A stretch of DNA of 5,573 bases from Bacteroidota bacterium (GTDB lineage Bacteria > Bacteroidota > Bacteroidia > Flavobacteriales > Weeksellaceae). The stretch covers positions 1 through 5,573 of the forward strand of contig JAFDZJ010000128.1 of assembly GCA_018266965.1 (NCBI GenBank), in the 5' to 3' direction. Below the pieces are notes generated by a model. That model was not told the origin of the DNA, did no database searches, and saw nothing but the letters and a program-made list of their open reading frames with translations. Both the position numbers and the translations under genes were made by a program. Positions 1-5,573 of this stretch are shown one piece after another. Positions within the stretch are counted from its first letter, which is position 1. Each line of letters opens with the position of its first letter.

Positions 1-544
1 ATTCAAACAAGCTGTTACCATTGCCGAGATTGAACCTTACCGTGCAACAACTCACAACAAAGGAATTATGAATGGGGTAGATGCTGTGGTAATCGCCACT
101 GGAAATGATTTTCGAGCAACTGAAGCTTGTGCCCATGCTTTTGCAGCAAAAGACGGAAAATACAAAAGTTTGAGCCATTGTTCCATAGACAATGGAGTTT
201 TTAGATTTTGGATTGATTTGCCGATTTCTGTCGGAGTAGTGGGTGGATTGACAAATCTCCATCCTTTGGTGAAATTTTCTTTAGCATTGCTAGGCAAGCC
301 ATCTGCTCAAGAACTGATGAGTATATTAGCGGTTTCCGGATTGGCACAAAATTTTGCCGCTCTCCGTTCTTTGGTAACTACTGGCATACAAAAAGGACAC
401 ATGAAAATGCACCTTTTCAATATCCTAAACCAATTGGGTGCTACAGAAGAAGAAAAACAATATTTTGTCAATTTTTATAAAGACAAAACTGTAACCCACC
501 ACGAAGTGATAACAGAGTTTAATAATTTAAGAAACAAAAAATAA
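1..544 (+). CDS. mvaA: Hydroxymethylglutaryl-CoA reductase, class II (partial, C-terminal part)
   Basis: The reading frame is open from base 2 and enters from the left edge, so the true start lies outside the window; an internal Met codon at 68 is not the start. About 180 C-terminal residues are visible, against roughly 430 for the whole family protein. The enzyme interconverts HMG-CoA and mevalonate; in Flavobacteriia it is expected to feed mevalonate-based isoprenoid synthesis in the cytoplasm. The sequence shows the HNKGIMNG motif with the catalytic Lys (visible residue 20), then ATGND with the catalytic Asp (residue 36, 16 residues later as in the Pseudomonas mevalonii enzyme), and a GHM motif with the catalytic His (residue 133) near the C-terminus. 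The spacing fits the class II (often called degradative) form. The NAD(P) domain and catalytic Glu lie outside the window. A co-directional DUF423 gene starts 43 bases downstream. Identification is firm; coenzyme preference cannot be read here. Confidence 0.93.
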   Translation, partial: FKQAVTIAEIEPYRATTHNKGIMNGVDAVVIATGNDFRATEACAHAFAAKDGKYKSLSHCSIDNGVFRFWIDLPISVGVVGGLTNLHPLVKFSLALLGKPSAQELMSILAVSGLAQNFAALRSLVTTGIQKGHMKMHLFNILNQLGATEEEKQYFVNFYKDKTVTHHEVITEFNNLRNKK

Positions 545-587
545 TTGTTAAATATAGATTGATTATTACCTTAAACAAAATAAAAAA

Positions 588-977
588 ATGAAAAAAACAA
601 CCCTAATAATAGCGACTATTTTCGGACTATTGTCCATCATCCTCGGAGCTTTTGGAGCTCACGCTTTCAAGGAGATTTTGTCTTCCGAGAAACTACAAAG
701 TTTTGAAACGGGGGTGAGATATCAAATGTTTGCTGCAATATTTCTACTTGTTATTGGAGCTTTTTTGTCATTCAAGAGCAAAATGGAGAGTTGGGTTTCT
801 TGGTTGATGATTGTTGGTTGTGTATTATTTTCGTTTAGTATTTATCTACTTTCTTTTCAAGAAATTTGGGGTGTTAATTTGAAATTCTTAGGTCCCATCA
901 CTCCTTTGGGAGGATTGTCCATGATACTTTCTTGGGTTGTCTTGTTAATTTATTTTTTAAAAAGCAACTACAAATAA
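588..977 (+). CDS. DUF423 family small integral membrane protein
   Basis: This complete 129-residue protein has the usual length and pattern of the DUF423 (YgdD-like) family, whose biochemical role is unknown. About four membrane segments are visible: residues 5-25, 45-62, 69-89 and 105-125. Family hallmarks are GAFGAHAF at 20-27 at the end of the first segment, the TGVRYQM stretch at 41-47, and LGPITPLGG at 101-109 before the last segment. The start at 588 gives a proper N-terminus (MKKTT, then a hydrophobic helix). It is preceded by an A-rich stretch and no Shine-Dalgarno sequence, which is normal for Bacteroidota. It lies 43 bases after the HMG-CoA reductase gene on the same strand with no strong terminator between, so the two may be co-transcribed. 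Its last 10 bases overlap the end of the convergent acyltransferase gene. Family assignment is strong; no function should be inferred. Confidence 0.9.
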   Translation: MKKTTLIIATIFGLLSIILGAFGAHAFKEILSSEKLQSFETGVRYQMFAAIFLLVIGAFLSFKSKMESWVSWLMIVGCVLFSFSIYLLSFQEIWGVNLKFLGPITPLGGLSMILSWVVLLIYFLKSNYK

Positions 978-995
978 TTGTTTTTAAGTTGTTTT
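961..995. terminator. Possible bidirectional terminator at the convergent gene junction
   Basis: Bases 961-969 pair with 987-995 (nine pairs including one G-T). Bases 970-973 pair with 978-981 around a four-base loop, leaving a five-base bulge (982-986). T-rich sequence follows on the plus strand, and a short T run follows on the minus strand. The element covers the ends of both convergent genes, where a shared terminator is expected. The stem is A+T-rich and bulged, so this is only a candidate. Confidence 0.3.
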
Positions 996-2032
996 CTCTT
1001 TTTCAATCTATCAATCAAAAATTGATGAATAGGCTTTTCTATTATATGATATGCAATCATTGACAAGAAAAGATTTAAAACAAAAACAATGATTAAATAA
1101 AATAAGCTATTATAGTTTTTGAAAATAAAATTTTTATCTAAATATAAAAAAATTGGTATTTGAGTAATGTAAAAACTATATGAAATCTTGCCTAAATATT
1201 CAAATAACTTTGTTCCTAAAAAAGAAAAAATACTGTTTTTAAAGGTAGTTACACCAATCAGAAATATGGTAACTAATGGAATTACAATGATATTTTGAAT
1301 GACATATCCTTGTAAGTCCTTTCCTATCAAGACATAATAGACGCAACAAAGTAAAATTATACTCGCAATTAATTTATTTGAAACTTTAGTATTAAATCTA
1401 TAGATAAGTACTGCCGTTAGCATTCCGATGAAAAATTCCGGCAAACGAGAAGGTGGAAATGTATAGTTCCAATTAATCGGTATAATTCCAAGGTTAAATA
1501 GAAGTCCTGGAATAATACTAAAGAAATAAGTTAGTAGTACTAACAAAACTGTTTTCGTTTTGTCTAATTTCGTTATTGATTTTAAAAGAAATGGAAAAAG
1601 TAAATAGAAAAAGAACTCTGTTGAGATAGACCAAGAACCACCACCATACCATTCCATAGAATATTTCGGAAAATAAGACTGGATTAAGAGCAGGTTGTAT
1701 ATTTTTATTCGAAAATAATGGTCAATATTCGAGTTTAATAAATACACCACACCCAAACATAAAATAAAACCAAATAAATAGACAGGATAGATTTTTGCTA
1801 ATCTTTTATAGATAAACTCTTTGTAATTTACTTCTCGATTTACATAGTTATAATACAGAATGAAACCAGACAAAATAAAAAATACATTTACTCCAATAGC
1901 CCCTTGTCCAATAATATTTTGTGCAAATCTTGGAAGGAAATCTAACGAAAGTCTTAGATGTGCATGGAAAATAAAAACATAAAAGGCGGCTAAAAATCTT
2001 AATCCGGTAAGTATTGGTAAATTTTGTTTCAT
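968..2032 (-). CDS. Acyltransferase family 3 membrane protein (OafA/YrhL-like O-acyltransferase)
   Basis: The 354-residue protein is almost entirely hydrophobic helices (about ten), fitting a stand-alone acyltransferase-3 domain without the extra SGNH domain of longer OafA relatives. Family signatures are visible: an R-x10-H motif in the first helix (Arg12, His23), the GVNVFFILSGF segment at 47-57, a KR-AKIYP segment at 76-83, and WSISTEFFF at 134-142. Such inner-membrane enzymes transfer acetyl or other acyl groups from cytoplasmic donors to surface sugars. Here it probably modifies the glycan assembled by the neighbouring genes; the acyl group and target sugar cannot be told. Its ATG shares one base with the stop codon of the upstream N-acetyltransferase (TAATG), implying reinitiation or coupling. 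It is the last gene of the minus-strand operon and ends 10 bases inside the convergent DUF423 gene. It looks very A+T-rich. Confidence 0.92.
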   Translation of the reverse strand: MKQNLPILTGLRFLAAFYVFIFHAHLRLSLDFLPRFAQNIIGQGAIGVNVFFILSGFILYYNYVNREVNYKEFIYKRLAKIYPVYLFGFILCLGVVYLLNSNIDHYFRIKIYNLLLIQSYFPKYSMEWYGGGSWSISTEFFFYLLFPFLLKSITKLDKTKTVLLVLLTYFFSIIPGLLFNLGIIPINWNYTFPPSRLPEFFIGMLTAVLIYRFNTKVSNKLIASIILLCCVYYVLIGKDLQGYVIQNIIVIPLVTIFLIGVTTFKNSIFSFLGTKLFEYLGKISYSFYITQIPIFLYLDKNFIFKNYNSLFYLIIVFVLNLFLSMIAYHIIEKPIHQFLIDRLKKRKQLKNNYL

Positions 2033-2499
2033 TAATTCGTAAGTTTTTTCTTATGAAACCTCGCAGGATTTCCAACCCAGATTTCATTGTCTGGAATATC
2101 TTTGGTAACTACACTTCCTGCCCCAACAAGAGCGTTTTCGCCAATGGTAATTCCTGCTAAAATAGTTGCATTAGCTCCCATGGAAGCACCTTTTTTTACC
2201 AAAGTTTTTTTCAACTCAAAATTGGTATTTTTAGATTTTGGGAAAAGGTCATTGGTAAATGTAACATTAGGTCCCACAAAAACATTGTCTTCCAAAGTAA
2301 TCCCGTCCCAAACTTGAACTCCTGGTTTTATGGTAACATTATTGCCAATAATAACATCATTTTCAATAAGAACCTGACAATTGATATTGCAATTTTTGCC
2401 AATTTTTGCCTTTTTTAAAATTACACAGAATTGCCAAATCATCGTTCCATCGCCGATGTTTTCAGATTGTACATCTGCTAAAGGATGAATTTTAATCAT
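2032..2499 (-). CDS. Left-handed beta-helix (hexapeptide repeat) N-acetyltransferase, FdtC/QdtC/WlbB-like
   Basis: This 155-residue protein is built of hexapeptide repeats, with runs such as AKIGKNCNI (31-39), NVTIKPGVQV (54-63) and ATILAGITIGENALVGAGSV (111-130), and ends in the typical VGNPA segment (142-146). The TNDLFPKS loop at 82-89 interrupts the helix as in acetyltransferases acting on nucleotide-linked 3-amino sugars. It lies directly after an FdtA-type isomerase, overlapping it by eight bases, which mirrors fdtA/fdtC and qdtA/qdtC clusters. The likely reaction is acetyl-CoA-dependent N-acetylation of a dTDP-3-amino-3,6-dideoxyhexose in the cytoplasm, by analogy with those families. 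A WlbB-like role on a UDP-sugar is possible but less likely given the neighbour. In some bacteria the two activities are fused in one protein (WxcM type); here they are separate. Family is confident; exact substrate is inferred. Confidence 0.85.
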   Translation of the reverse strand: MIKIHPLADVQSENIGDGTMIWQFCVILKKAKIGKNCNINCQVLIENDVIIGNNVTIKPGVQVWDGITLEDNVFVGPNVTFTNDLFPKSKNTNFELKKTLVKKGASMGANATILAGITIGENALVGAGSVVTKDIPDNEIWVGNPARFHKKKLTN

Positions 2500-2899
2500 T
2501 CATATAATTTTTAAAATCATTAAAATCTCTAAAATAATCATCTTCGGTATAATGTTCTGAAGCCAAACACAACAAAACTGCAGAGTGGGTAAAATGGATG
2601 TCCCTCCATATAAGTTTCGGAATGTATAATCCTTTCGATGGGTGGTCCAAAACGAAAGTTTCTCGGTTGCCATCTTTGTCTTCGGTATTAAAAGTAATTG
2701 TTCCGGAAACAGCAAAAATCACTTGCTCCAAAGCTTTGTGTGCGTGTCCTCCTCGTACCACATCTTGCGGTGTGTAATAAGTCCAATATACTCTTTTTAT
2801 CGGAAAAGGCACATTCTGTTCTGCCTCTGCAATGCTTATGTATCCAAGCTCGGAAGAACCTATCTTGGAGAATTGTATATAGTGGGGTTTAGTGTTCAT
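2492..2899 (-). CDS. fdtA: dTDP-4-keto-6-deoxyglucose 3,4-ketoisomerase (FdtA/QdtA type, cupin fold)
   Basis: The 135-residue length matches the single-domain sugar 3,4-ketoisomerases. The sequence carries the family core: PFPIKRVYW (31-39), then VVRGGHAHKALEQV (47-60) with the paired active-site histidines His52 and His54, then a VSGTITF strand and KGLYIPKLIWRDI (89-101). The C-terminal DDYFRDFNDF stretch is also typical. The enzyme moves the keto group of dTDP-4-keto-6-deoxy-D-glucose from C4 to C3, preparing it for 3-amination. FdtA (galacto product, towards Fuc3NAc) and QdtA (gluco product, towards Qui3NAc) differ subtly and I cannot separate them here, so the symbol is by best resemblance. 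The ATG lies 11 bases inside the end of the glycosyltransferase gene, and the gene overlaps the N-acetyltransferase start by eight bases. The aminotransferase that should act between these two enzymes is absent from the window. Confidence 0.87.
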   Translation of the reverse strand: MNTKPHYIQFSKIGSSELGYISIAEAEQNVPFPIKRVYWTYYTPQDVVRGGHAHKALEQVIFAVSGTITFNTEDKDGNRETFVLDHPSKGLYIPKLIWRDIHFTHSAVLLCLASEHYTEDDYFRDFNDFKNYMND

Positions 2900-4073
2900 C
2901 TCTTTTATTAATGGTAAAAAATATTTCTTTAAATTTCTCGAAATCTATTGTGAAATCACTATTAGTATGTAATGATTGGCTATCATAAACTTGTGAAATC
3001 ATGTTAACATCAAATATTTTGGCTAAATTAGAAAAAACTGAGAATGTTTTAGCATTTTCCGGAATAAAACAAATGGCATTGGGTTGATTTCTGCAAAAGA
3101 CTAAATTAGTCCACGCTGCTCCGGTAATCCCGATGATGTTTTTTGCATGATAAAAATATTGTATCTGTTTTTCAATTTCCATTTCTTCTAGGCAAATAGG
3201 ACTGTAGTTGTATTGTTGTAGAAAATTTAAAATTTCATCTTGATTTTTGGCAATTCTATGCGTATTTTTTCGATAGAGAAATAGGTTTTCGGCAATGGGT
3301 TTTTCCATGTCAAAAGATTGAATGATTTTTTCTGAAAATTCTTTTGTTAGCGTTTCATTAAAATAGGTACCATCAGATTTTATCTTACCATCAAACCTAT
3401 TAAATTGCACATGATTGAAATCGTTGATGTAGAATAATTTTCCTATCTCGTATTGTTGATGTCTTTTTAGATAAATAATTTTAAAATCATTTTTTAACAA
3501 ATCTATTATCCTTTGCATGCTAGTATATTGCAAAACTACCTCACTTACTAATAATTTATTGGTTTCTTTAATATTCAATAGTAAAAGTTTTGGGGCTATT
3601 TCTACTAAAAAATGATACCAATTCCAAGAACCATTTCCGCCCAAGAAAAATCCATTTTCTATTTTCTCTATATTATTAAGTTTTATTTTGGCATTTTCTT
3701 GATTGTGCCAAACTACAAAACCTTCATTGTATCTCTCATCCTTGTATTTATTTACCAGTAATTTATTATTGTACAAAACCGAACTACTATCCGCATCAAT
3801 AATTGCATTTTCAAATTGAAATAATGCAATTGCTGGTGTTTCGATAGTGGTAGTGGCGGTATTATTATTGTTGAATTTTGGCAAATGACACAAAAAATTA
3901 TTTTTTGGAAATATTGTTTTTATAATATTGTCCTCGCAGTTTTCAATGTTTTTTATTTTTACAATTTTTTGTATTGGGGCATATTTCTTGTTAAAAATAA
4001 ATTTAACAAATGGATTAGAAATATTTTGGTTGTTTTTTATAAAATGAACAATTTTTTTTATAATTGTTTCCAT
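2889..4073 (-). CDS. Glycosyltransferase family 61-like protein (DUF563)
   Basis: This 394-residue protein has no obvious membrane segment or signal peptide and should act at the cytoplasmic face of the inner membrane, adding a sugar to the growing surface polysaccharide. GT61-type features sit in the second half: GGNGSWNWYHFLVEIAPKL (145-162), the LYRKNTHRI segment (266-274), and a C-terminal region with EKQIQYFYHAKNIIGITGAA (301-320) followed by WTNLVF, matching the usual pattern of A-x-x-I-I-G, G-A and N-x-x-F. The first 80 or so residues are Lys/Asn-rich and poorly conserved in appearance. Donor and acceptor cannot be deduced; xylosyl, GlcNAc and other activities are known in the family. 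The start lies 16 bases inside the end of the transporter gene. An A8 run (4052-4059) only five codons in makes this start region prone to slippage. The gene appears more A+T-rich than the transporter gene. Confidence 0.82.
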   Translation of the reverse strand: METIIKKIVHFIKNNQNISNPFVKFIFNKKYAPIQKIVKIKNIENCEDNIIKTIFPKNNFLCHLPKFNNNNTATTTIETPAIALFQFENAIIDADSSSVLYNNKLLVNKYKDERYNEGFVVWHNQENAKIKLNNIEKIENGFFLGGNGSWNWYHFLVEIAPKLLLLNIKETNKLLVSEVVLQYTSMQRIIDLLKNDFKIIYLKRHQQYEIGKLFYINDFNHVQFNRFDGKIKSDGTYFNETLTKEFSEKIIQSFDMEKPIAENLFLYRKNTHRIAKNQDEILNFLQQYNYSPICLEEMEIEKQIQYFYHAKNIIGITGAAWTNLVFCRNQPNAICFIPENAKTFSVFSNLAKIFDVNMISQVYDSQSLHTNSDFTIDFEKFKEIFFTINKRDEH

Positions 4074-5320
4074 TCAAAATTAGTTTTTACAAATCCAGGT
4101 TCTATTCCCATCCATTCTCCAAAGTCTTTACTTCTTTCTTTGATTCTAAAAGTGAGTAAATCTTCTTCAAACAAAACTGCTTCTTGTGTGTTTTTAATGA
4201 TGTACAACGAAATTACATATTCCCCAACATTGAAAAAATCTTTAGGAATTTCGCAAATTATTTTGTTATTACCTTGTTTTAATTTTGTGCCATAAGCATT
4301 ATTCATGGTAAATAACACATCATTATTAAAATTCTTAACAACATAAGAAAGATGATATTTGTTTTCTGAATCGAATAGATTAAGGTCTGTCAATAGATTA
4401 AATTTTTCATTTTCCTCAAAATCTGCTTCATGAGATCTATAATTTTCATCTACCAATTCTACTCTGTTCAATCGGAATAAGTTATTGTTAAAATCTTTGC
4501 TTTCTCCCAATACAACGGTGTTTCCAAAAGATTGTTTGTCTCCATTGTATTCGCTTAACGCTCTTTCTATTCCTCCGGTATAAAGAATTTTTCCGTTGGA
4601 CATTACAATTCCTTTTTTACATAGAGATTTCACCGCCGTCATATTATGGCTCACAAACAGCACGGTTCTACCTTCGCCTTTGCTTACATCGCCCATCTTT
4701 CCCAAACATTTTTTCTGAAATTCAGCATCGCCTACTGCCAATACTTCATCTACTATCAGGATTTCTGATTCCAAATGTGCGGCAACGGCAAAAGCCAATC
4801 TCACATACATTCCGCTGGAATATCTTTTTACCGGCGTATCTATATATCTTTCCACACCCGAGAAATCTACAATTTCATCAAATTTTCTTGTAATTTCCTT
4901 GCGTGTCATTCCGAGGATTGCTCCATTGAGAAAAACATTTTCCCGGCCCGTCATTTCAGGATGGAAACCTGTTCCAACTTCCAAAAGAGAGGCAATTCTA
5001 CCTTTGGTATATATTTTTCCGGTGGTAGGTTTGGTAACTTTACTCAATAATTTCAAAAGAGTGGATTTTCCGGCACCATTTCTTCCGATAATTCCTACGG
5101 CATCGCCTTGTTCTATTTCGAAATTGATGTCTTGCAAAGACCATACATAATCGGAATCTCCGATAGTTGTTCTGTCGTTGGCTTCGCCTATTTTTAGGTA
5201 AGGATCTTCCTTGCCACGGATTTGTGCCCAAAACCGATTTAGGTCATGGGAGATAGTTCCGGTTCCGACTTGTCCCAGTCGGTATTGTTTGGATATATTT
5301 TCAGCTTTTAATGCGAGCAT
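4058..5320 (-). CDS. wzt: Polysaccharide ABC transporter ATP-binding protein, Wzt type with C-terminal sugar-binding domain
   Basis: The 420-residue protein has an N-terminal ATPase domain (about 1-260) and a beta-rich extension (about 275-415). The ATPase has Walker A GRNGAGKST (79-87), a LLEVGTGFHPEMTG stretch (112-125) with the glutamate typical of this subfamily in the Q-loop region, signature YSSGM (167-171), Walker B ILIVDE (187-192), D-loop AVGD (195-198) and switch His225. The extension matches the Wzt C-terminal type, which in O-antigen exporters recognises the capped end of the chain. With a Wzm permease it would export lipid-linked glycan across the inner membrane; no permease is visible, so it must lie beyond the right edge or elsewhere. 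The chosen Met gives the normal N-terminus. No Shine-Dalgarno sequence precedes it; a tandem octamer tract begins four bases upstream. The stop lies inside the glycosyltransferase gene, a 16-base overlap. Confidence 0.93.
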   Translation of the reverse strand: MLALKAENISKQYRLGQVGTGTISHDLNRFWAQIRGKEDPYLKIGEANDRTTIGDSDYVWSLQDINFEIEQGDAVGIIGRNGAGKSTLLKLLSKVTKPTTGKIYTKGRIASLLEVGTGFHPEMTGRENVFLNGAILGMTRKEITRKFDEIVDFSGVERYIDTPVKRYSSGMYVRLAFAVAAHLESEILIVDEVLAVGDAEFQKKCLGKMGDVSKGEGRTVLFVSHNMTAVKSLCKKGIVMSNGKILYTGGIERALSEYNGDKQSFGNTVVLGESKDFNNNLFRLNRVELVDENYRSHEADFEENEKFNLLTDLNLFDSENKYHLSYVVKNFNNDVLFTMNNAYGTKLKQGNNKIICEIPKDFFNVGEYVISLYIIKNTQEAVLFEEDLLTFRIKERSKDFGEWMGIEPGFVKTNFEWKQL

Positions 5321-5324
5321 TTTA

Positions 5325-5380
5325 GGTTATGGGGTTATGAGGTTATGGGGTTATGAAGTGATGAAGTTATGAGGTTATGA
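5325..5380. repeat. Tandem octanucleotide repeat, seven units
   Basis: Seven consecutive 8-base units with consensus GGTTATGR (plus strand) or YCATAACC (minus strand) run without interruption. The first four alternate exactly between GGTTATGG and GGTTATGA. Unit five (5357-5364, AGTGATGA) and unit six (AGTTATGA) are diverged, and unit seven (5373-5380) is again GGTTATGA. The tract fills the whole gap between the stop codon of the partial upstream gene, which is part of unit seven, and four bases before the transporter start. It therefore makes up the 5' leader of the transporter gene. No Bacteroidota-type promoter (TTG, then TAnnTTTG) is seen in it. Confidence 0.93.
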
Positions 5381-5573
5381 GGGGGTTAGTTTATTTAAAA
5401 TTTCTTGTGGTTGGAGGTTCATTTTGGAAAATGCAAACCATCGTTTTCCCAAATCTTTTAATGAAGCTCCGATGTGATAGATTTCCTTATCATCGATAAT
5501 GACAAATCTGTCATGGGATTTTTTGAAAACTTGTATTTCTATTTCTCCGTATTGTTCTCTGTATTTTTTCAGG
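5375..5573 (-). CDS. C-terminal fragment with degenerate PLD-like motif, resembling ORF6N-domain proteins (partial)
   Basis: A minus-strand frame is open from the right edge to a TAA at 5377-5375, giving 65 residues with no start in the window. The fragment holds SHDRFVIIDD (residues 19-28) and YHIGASLKDLGKRWFAFSKM (32-51). The arrangement H-x-R, then Asp, then G-A-S resembles the phospholipase-D HxK/D/GS motif, with Arg in place of Lys. From memory, this tail is common at the end of Bacteroidota proteins with an N-terminal ORF6N DNA-binding domain, which are phage- or mobile-element-associated; that N-terminal domain is not in view, so the assignment is an inference. It lies directly upstream of the transporter gene on the same strand, with 54 bases of repeat between. 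Codon structure and the conserved core argue that it is a real coding end and not a chance frame. Confidence 0.68.
   Translation of the reverse strand, partial: LKKYREQYGEIEIQVFKKSHDRFVIIDDKEIYHIGASLKDLGKRWFAFSKMNLQPQEILNKLTPS

Noticed and set aside
52..297. Minus-strand open frame of 81 codons at the left end.
   Set aside because: It is antisense to the strongly conserved catalytic region of HMG-CoA reductase and shows no features of its own.
545..587. Possible promoter or terminator between the HMG-CoA reductase and DUF423 genes.
   Set aside because: A TTG at 545-547 has no TAnnTTTG box at the right distance, and the AATAAT/ATTATT pairing is too weak and A+T-rich to call a terminator.
2087..2317. 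Plus-strand open frame of 76 codons.
   Set aside because: It lies opposite the N-acetyltransferase gene, has no recognisable domain, and disrupts a well-supported gene; it is an antisense shadow.
2391..2410. Two identical adjacent 10-base units (AATTTTTGCC) in the N-acetyltransferase gene.
   Set aside because: They encode part of the hexapeptide repeat (AKIGKN) and are most simply explained by the repetitive protein fold and A+T-rich codons; only two copies are present.
3885..4295. Plus-strand open frame of 136 codons spanning the glycosyltransferase/transporter junction.
   Set aside because: Its apparent hydrophobic, Phe-rich protein is what Lys/Asn-rich coding DNA gives when read on the other strand; both minus-strand genes there have clear family motifs.
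5325..5380. CRISPR-like or origin-iteron reading of the octamer tract.
   Set aside because: The units are contiguous 8-mers with no spacers, far too short for CRISPR repeats, and no replication gene or DnaA-box cluster is nearby.

Overview
The window looks like a piece of a Bacteroidota chromosome, most likely class Flavobacteriia. The reasons are strong A+T bias, A-rich start regions with no clear Shine-Dalgarno sequences, a mevalonate-pathway HMG-CoA reductase, and protein sequences that read like flavobacterial homologues. The genus cannot be fixed from this sequence alone.

Layout. (1) Plus strand, left end (1-977): the C-terminal part of a class II HMG-CoA reductase, followed by a complete small DUF423 membrane protein. 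This looks like ordinary chromosomal backbone. (2) At 968-977 the DUF423 gene meets a minus-strand gene tail to tail, with a 10-base overlap inside an imperfect palindrome that could act as a two-way terminator. (3) Minus strand, 5320 down to 968: five tightly packed genes for surface polysaccharide. In transcription order they are a Wzt-type ABC transporter ATPase with a C-terminal sugar-binding domain, a GT61-family glycosyltransferase, an FdtA-type dTDP-4-keto-6-deoxyglucose 3,4-ketoisomerase, a left-handed beta-helix N-acetyltransferase, and an acyltransferase-3 membrane protein. Each gene overlaps the next (16, 11, 8 and 1 bases), so this is almost certainly one operon with coupled translation. 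(4) 5325-5380: a tract of seven 8-base tandem repeats fills the gap in front of the transporter gene. (5) 5375-5573: the C-terminal 65 residues of a protein with a degenerate phospholipase-D-like motif, resembling the tail of ORF6N-domain proteins. It runs off the right edge and takes its stop codon from the repeat tract.

How the genes fit together. The isomerase and N-acetyltransferase point to a dTDP-3-acetamido-3,6-dideoxyhexose (Fuc3NAc or Qui3NAc type). The required 3-aminotransferase (FdtB/QdtB) is not in the window. The GT61 enzyme would add a sugar to a lipid-linked glycan, the acyltransferase-3 protein would decorate it, and the Wzt ATPase, with a Wzm permease not seen here, would export the finished chain across the inner membrane. 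The least explained parts are the octamer tract with its attached ORF6N-like remnant and the missing aminotransferase. I see no convincing wholly new system.
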